Positions 60,601-64,000 of a DNA stretch of 64,000 nucleotides are shown in pieces. The DNA comes from Carettochelys insculpta (taxonomy: Eukaryota > Chordata > Testudines > Carettochelyidae), in the NCBI RefSeq assembly GCF_033958435.1, contig NC_134137.1:241412501-241476500 (forward strand). The letters are read 5' to 3'. The number at the start of each line of letters is the position of its first letter. Position 1 is the stretch's first letter. Under the pieces are notes generated by a model. That model searched no databases. It saw only the letters and a program-made list of their open reading frames with translations, and was not told where the DNA came from. The position numbers and the translations under genes are program-made.

Positions 60601-62350
60601 TGCTATTTTGAGTGGAATATTTTGTTCCTGCTACCCCTCACTGTGAGAGGTATAGAGGAAGGTTCGAAATAGGCCCTTATTTCAAGCTTTGGTGCCATGT
60701 AGGCAGCACCAAGTTTGAAATAAGTTACCTCGAAATAGCTTATACAATTTGCACAGTGCAAATTGTGTAAGTTATTTCAAGATAGGGCTACAGTGCAGAG
60801 TTATAGCCTATGGGTTTTAGCAGCCAGAGGAGTAGAATGATAACCCCACTTTATATGTATTCATGGGTCACAGTACAGCCATGCATCCATCCTCTACAAA
60901 GGGAAAAATGTGTTTTTCATTGCATTCATTGACTAGACTGCTTTTTGAGCATCCTTTTTCAGAAGCACCCAATGATCATACCTTGTTAGCCAAGTATGAA
61001 CTGTTGGCAAGGCTTCCAGTTAAACCATCTCTCAACTCCTTAAAAATTAGACAGAGATTAAGAGTTTCAATCAAAATGCCAGAGTTGCAATGAGCAATAA
61101 AAGGGACAGAGGAGGAGGATAGGGAAGAATCATAAGGAAAAGAGATGCAGAGAAATGGATGAGGGGAACCACGGAAGTGGACTAGTACAATGCACCAGAG
61201 AAAAGAGATAACAGATCAATATCTTCAAACGCAGGTTCCTAAATCCACTTATATCCATATTTACTAATGGCTGTCGTCTATGGGAGCTGCTAAGAACTCA
61301 CTCTTTCTGAAGGTCAAGCACTTGTTGAGGTGCCTACACATGGTAGGCTGACTAACTTTTAGGCAGTCTCATTTGAAAAGTTTAGCATAAAGAAAATACC
61401 AGAAGCTACACTTCTGAAAACTTTAAAAAAAATGCACCTTACTTTTAAGTATAGGATGGGGCAGAAGAAAGCTATTAGAATCTTGCATAAAAAAGTTTCA
61501 GGTTTCACTGCTGGTGTTTCTTATTCCCTTTCTTATAAGATCGCAGCACTCCATTATCTAGTTCTGTACTTTTCTTAACTTTGGCAACTGCCTTCCTTCT
61601 TTTAGTACCTCGACAGAATGCCTTGTACAATTAAGAAGTGCTTTCCTAGAACAGAGCACTGACTAACCCACTCACAGGTCCAGTAGTGTGTGATGGGTCC
61701 ACAGAGAATTATTACCGGCTTAGTTTTTTTCCCTCCCTTCAAGGAACAGCTACTCTGACAAGGAAATGCTCCAACACTGACTTAGCCAGGTACACTAAGA
61801 GCTGAAAAGTTGGTTCACTGCTCACTGTAGCTTCAGCTGCCAGAGAAGAGAAGAGTTGTGCCAAGCTCTGGCTGATAATGCCATTATAAAATATCCCTTT
61901 CTCCCTGCTCTGTTTTCTTTTAGCAAAAGAGCTGTATCAGAGCATCAGCTATTGCATGACAAAGGGAAGTCTATCCAAGATCTACGAAGGCGGATCTTCC
62001 TTCAAAATCTCATTGAAGGTGTCAATACAGCTGAGATCCGGGCTACTTCAGAAGTTTCTCCAAATCCTAAGCCTCAGACTAACACGAAGAACTACGCTAT
62101 CCGATTTGGCAGTGAAGATGAGGGCAAATACCTCACTCAGGAGACAAACAAAGCTCAAACATACAAAGAGCAGCCCCTGAAGACACCGGGAAAGAAGAAG
62201 AAACCAAAGCCTGGAAAACGCAAGGAACAAGATAAGAAAAAGAGGCGAGTCCGCTCAGCATGGCCAAATTCTAGAGGATCTGGTGATGGAAATGAAGAGG
62301 CTCCCCTCTTGGGCATCTCTGGTACTACACATGATCACAATTTAAGGTAA
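54564..62350 (+). CDS. PTHLH: Parathyroid hormone-related protein precursor (join 54564-54664, 61924-62350)
   Basis: A secreted polypeptide hormone acting mainly through the PTH1 receptor, a class B GPCR. In vertebrates it regulates chondrocyte maturation in growth plates, epithelial-mesenchymal signalling and placental or eggshell-related calcium transport. The two exons join in phase 2 (CT|C, Leu34), giving 175 residues: signal plus propeptide 1-36 ending in RRLKR, then a mature chain of 139. Mature 1-34 starts [20 protein letters not shown], which is the receptor-binding region. Mature 84-106 holds KTPGKKKK and [11 protein letters not shown], the mid-region nuclear localisation signal. A short VRSAW motif at 107-111 corresponds to osteostatin (TRSAW in mammals). 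The C-terminal ~28 residues are divergent, as is usual. Length equals the human 139-residue isoform. There are no stops or shifts, so the gene looks intact. It is the only intact host gene in the window. Confidence 0.97.
54665..58843 (+). other. PTHLH intron, 5' part, no gene recognised
   Basis: AT-rich intron sequence. Aside from the donor at 54,665 and a GGT-rich run at about 54,702-54,717, no exon, RNA or repeat was recognised. The total intron is 54,665-61,923 (7.26 kb). Confidence 0.7.
58844..59269. mobile_element. 426-bp foldback (near-complete inverted repeat), Harbinger-like
   Basis: The left half, starting GGCTGTGTCTACACTAGC, is the reverse complement of the right half, ending GCTAGCGTAGACACCC, over roughly 200 bp on each side. 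Mismatches are few; the arms meet around a short loop near 59,045-59,065. TTA flanks both sides (58,841-58,843 and 59,270-59,272) in a C-TTA-G context, as in PIF/Harbinger insertions. A related single arm lies at 3,724-3,838. It has no coding capacity. Being inside the PTHLH intron, it would be transcribed as a long hairpin. Confidence 0.9.
59330..60160 (-). mobile_element. CR1 LINE: ORF2 C-terminus and 3' UTR relic
   Basis: Minus-strand frames from 60,147 down to 59,405 carry CR1 ORF2 C-terminal motifs in order: [56 protein letters not shown] and [12 protein letters not shown]. The 3' end is near 59,330. Frameshifts break the ORF. It is truncated at its 5' side near 60,160, within the region following the reverse-transcriptase active site. 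It is antisense to PTHLH within the intron. Confidence 0.93.
60539..60808. mobile_element. Harbinger-like MITE (about 270 bp)
   Basis: Ends GGCTACACCGAGGTAT and GCAGAGTTATAGCC with flanks TAA and TAT, in C-TAA-G and C-TAT-G contexts. The inside has short inverted blocks such as AAAATAGCAATGCTATTTT and CAATTTGCACAGTGCAAATTG, and TCGAAATA motifs reminiscent of the palindrome-rich elements at 6.5-12.5 kb. Confidence 0.7.
60809..61923 (+). other. PTHLH intron, 3' part
   Basis: Unremarkable AT-rich intron ending in a pyrimidine-rich tract and acceptor TCTGTTTTCTTTTAG (61,909-61,923). An upstream ATG at 61,856 opens the same frame as the exon but lies in the intron and is not a likely start. Confidence 0.75.
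61924..62350 (+). CDS. PTHLH: PTHLH main coding exon (mature PTHrP 1-139 and stop)
   Basis: Begins with C completing Leu34, then AAAAGA (Lys-Arg), the prohormone cleavage site, and mature Ala1 at codon 37. Mature residues of note: H5, L24, L27 and I28 (receptor helix), I22, Q25 and N26 where mammals have F and HH, T85 within KTPG (a phosphorylation site in mammals), basic nuclear localisation stretch 88-106, and V107 in VRSAW. The frame ends HNLR and TAA at 62,348-62,350. The exon may be used to its in-exon stop (139 residues) or spliced at the donor overlapping the stop. Confidence 0.95.
62345..62350 (+). promoter_or_regulatory. PTHLH: Splice donor overlapping the last codon and stop of PTHLH
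   Basis: AGGTAA can be read as Arg-stop (139-residue form) or cut as AG|GTAA, which removes the stop and joins a downstream exon in phase 2. Mammalian PTHLH uses the same kind of overlap to produce 139-, 141- and 173-residue isoforms. The donor is AG|GTAATC, a fair but not perfect match to the consensus. Confidence 0.75.
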
Positions 62351-64000
62351 TCATGCTTTATCCTTACTGGGGACAGACATACTATATATATTTATTGGGG
62401 TTCTTACATTTTACCTCTGCCTTACACGAATCTGGAATTTTATAGTAGTAATAAAAATTTTAGCACATTTCAGACTATTGTGCAATCACAAAGCACTTTC
62501 CCATCTTATAGCTAGGAAAGTTAAGGTACAGAAGTTAAGCAACTTGCCCATGACTCTCAGTGATTTACTAGCAATGCAGGGACCATAACTCATATCTCAT
62601 GATTTCCAGGACTCTGCTCTAGAATTGGGACAACTCAGTTTCCTCTGTGAGTAGTAATTATGGCAGATTGTTGATCCCAGCGATTTGTGACAGTGAGATT
62701 ACAGAAAATGCCATTTATGCCAAAAGAATGAATCTCACATCAAGCAAAATGTCCTGCACTATTTTTACTTTGGGATCCCTCTTTCAGATCTTTGTCTCAT
62801 ATTTGGCCCTCAGCAGACAGAGCTTTGAGCTCTCCTTAAAGGTTGTATCTATAAAATGGAGAGATTTTCTTTTTTCCCCTTCTCTCCTTGGCAGCTTTCC
62901 TACCCTTACTTAACAGTTTTTCATTTTACTGTTTAACCTTAGGGGAGAACATGGAAAGTTTCTCTTTTTTGCAATATCTGCAAACAGCGCAGACCAGCAT
63001 TTTGCCATAAAATTTTCCCTGCCATTAGGACTTTTTAATTCAGCTTCATCCTTCTGCCAGCTTGTGAAACAATTACGTTGCTGCTGAAAAATGTTGAGCA
63101 TTGCTCTTGGAGAGAGACGTGTTTTGCTCATGTATGACAGTGAATGTTTCTAAGGGCAAGAGGGAGCTGGGCACTTTCTGCTAAGTGTCCTTAGCCACTA
63201 GCCCGCTTGCACACATCTCCTGTCTGGGTTTGAGATTGAACAGCTTTGTTTACAGAAGCCAAACATACATTCAATTTAAAAAATAAAAATAAAAAAAATA
63301 CATAAACACTCTTCTCCTTTTTCATTTTCCCCTTCACTTTGGCTTAATGAAAACAAAAGCACAATTTGCTTCACAGTCAATTTTTTGAAGAGAGAGGTCA
63401 TGAACCATGGGCTCTATTAAAATGCTTCACTTTCATTTAATATTTATTGAACCAACTCTTCTACGAGCCTGATGTCCTCAGCTCCCAACTGAGGTAAGGG
63501 GAGTTCCCGGCATTCAGAGCCAGGCCTTATCTAGGCCAGAGTATGAAATTTGGAATTGGGCATTTTGTTTAATGGCAAGTCTGTGTGTAGTTAACAGAAC
63601 TTTGATAAGAAGGAGTGTCATAACTCACACTGCTTTTGACTGTTACAGAGAGTAAGTCTAGGTTGAAGCTAAGAGGTGTGATGCCCAGTGAGGGCAGACA
63701 GACTTGTGCTAGCTCTGGTTAGGCTAGTATGCTAAAAATAACAGCATGGCAACAATGACAGTAGTAGCAGCTAAGGCTAGCTGTTGGAGTCTGAGTCTGG
63801 CCCATCACCTCATTGCACTTGGGTAGCTCATGTGACTCTCTACCAGTACTGCCATGTCCTCATTACTATTTTTGGCAAGCTAGCTCTAGCTGAGCTAATG
63901 GGAGTCTGTCTACCCATACAGGGAATCACGGCTCCCAGCTGCAGTTCAGAAAGATCTTGTAAAAGCCTGTTCCAGCAGGGGAAGTTTGATGCATCTAGAA
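62351..64000 (+). other. Downstream of the PTHLH stop: 3' UTR or intron, no further exon recognised
   Basis: If the 139-residue form is made, the first part is 3' UTR. I looked for an acceptor followed by the short frame expected for a 141- or 173-like isoform but found no confident match. There is an A-rich run at about 63,275-63,301. A terminal exon probably lies beyond the window. Confidence 0.5.

Noticed and set aside
61856..61923. ATG at 61,856 as a possible PTHLH start
   Set aside because: It sits in the intron before a good acceptor; using it would drop the signal peptide encoded by the upstream exon.
1..64000. CRISPR arrays, operons or other prokaryotic systems
   Set aside because: No regularly spaced repeats or dense gene arrangement; intron-containing PTHLH, SINEs and CR1 show this is vertebrate nuclear DNA.

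Overview
This window is vertebrate nuclear DNA from a sauropsid, most likely a turtle. Only one host protein-coding gene can be supported: PTHLH (parathyroid hormone-related protein, PTHrP), on the + strand near the right end. The turtle call rests on the repeats. There are two tRNA-derived SINEs with a CR1-like tail of the cryptodiran pol III SINE type, one on each strand. There are three minus-strand CR1 3'-end fragments and many short DNA transposons whose ends read like GGCTxxGTCTACAC. The PTHrP protein fits a tetrapod. I could not compute similarity scores or name the species.

Layout. Bases 1 to about 51 kb form a gene-poor flank upstream of PTHLH. No multi-codon stretch there resembles a host protein; what is recognisable is transposon debris. 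It comprises three non-LTR retrotransposon 3' relics plus a second short copy of one of them (4.3, 16.2, 21.2 and 26.1 kb), a decayed Ty3/gypsy body on the minus strand (22.2-25.1 kb), a Harbinger-type transposase relic (47.9-48.3 kb), hAT-type MITEs with clear 8-bp target duplications (8.3, 12.7, 28.2 kb), Harbinger-like MITEs (5.7, 36.1, 60.5 kb), three copies of a ~0.7-kb palindrome-rich element (6.5, 10.0, 11.9 kb), CR1 and SINEs. Bases 51-54.5 kb are the presumed PTHLH promoter region: a TATA-like site at 52.0 kb and a strong CpG island at 53.1-54.5 kb.

PTHLH itself has the classic layout. A short exon encodes the signal peptide and most of the propeptide (54,564-54,664). A 7.26-kb intron follows. 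A second coding exon (61,924-62,350) encodes the last propeptide residues and the entire mature peptide. The reading frame joins cleanly (phase 2) and gives a 175-residue precursor with a 139-residue mature hormone. The last codon and stop overlap a splice donor, the arrangement used in mammals to switch between the 139-residue form and longer isoforms. The alternative 3' exons are not identifiable and probably lie beyond base 64,000.

Most notable for follow-up: a 426-bp near-complete inverted repeat (foldback) inside the PTHLH intron, with a solitary arm of the same family at 3.7 kb; a paired, compensating base change in a palindrome of the ~0.7-kb elements; and a substitution at the first residue of the osteostatin motif of PTHrP.
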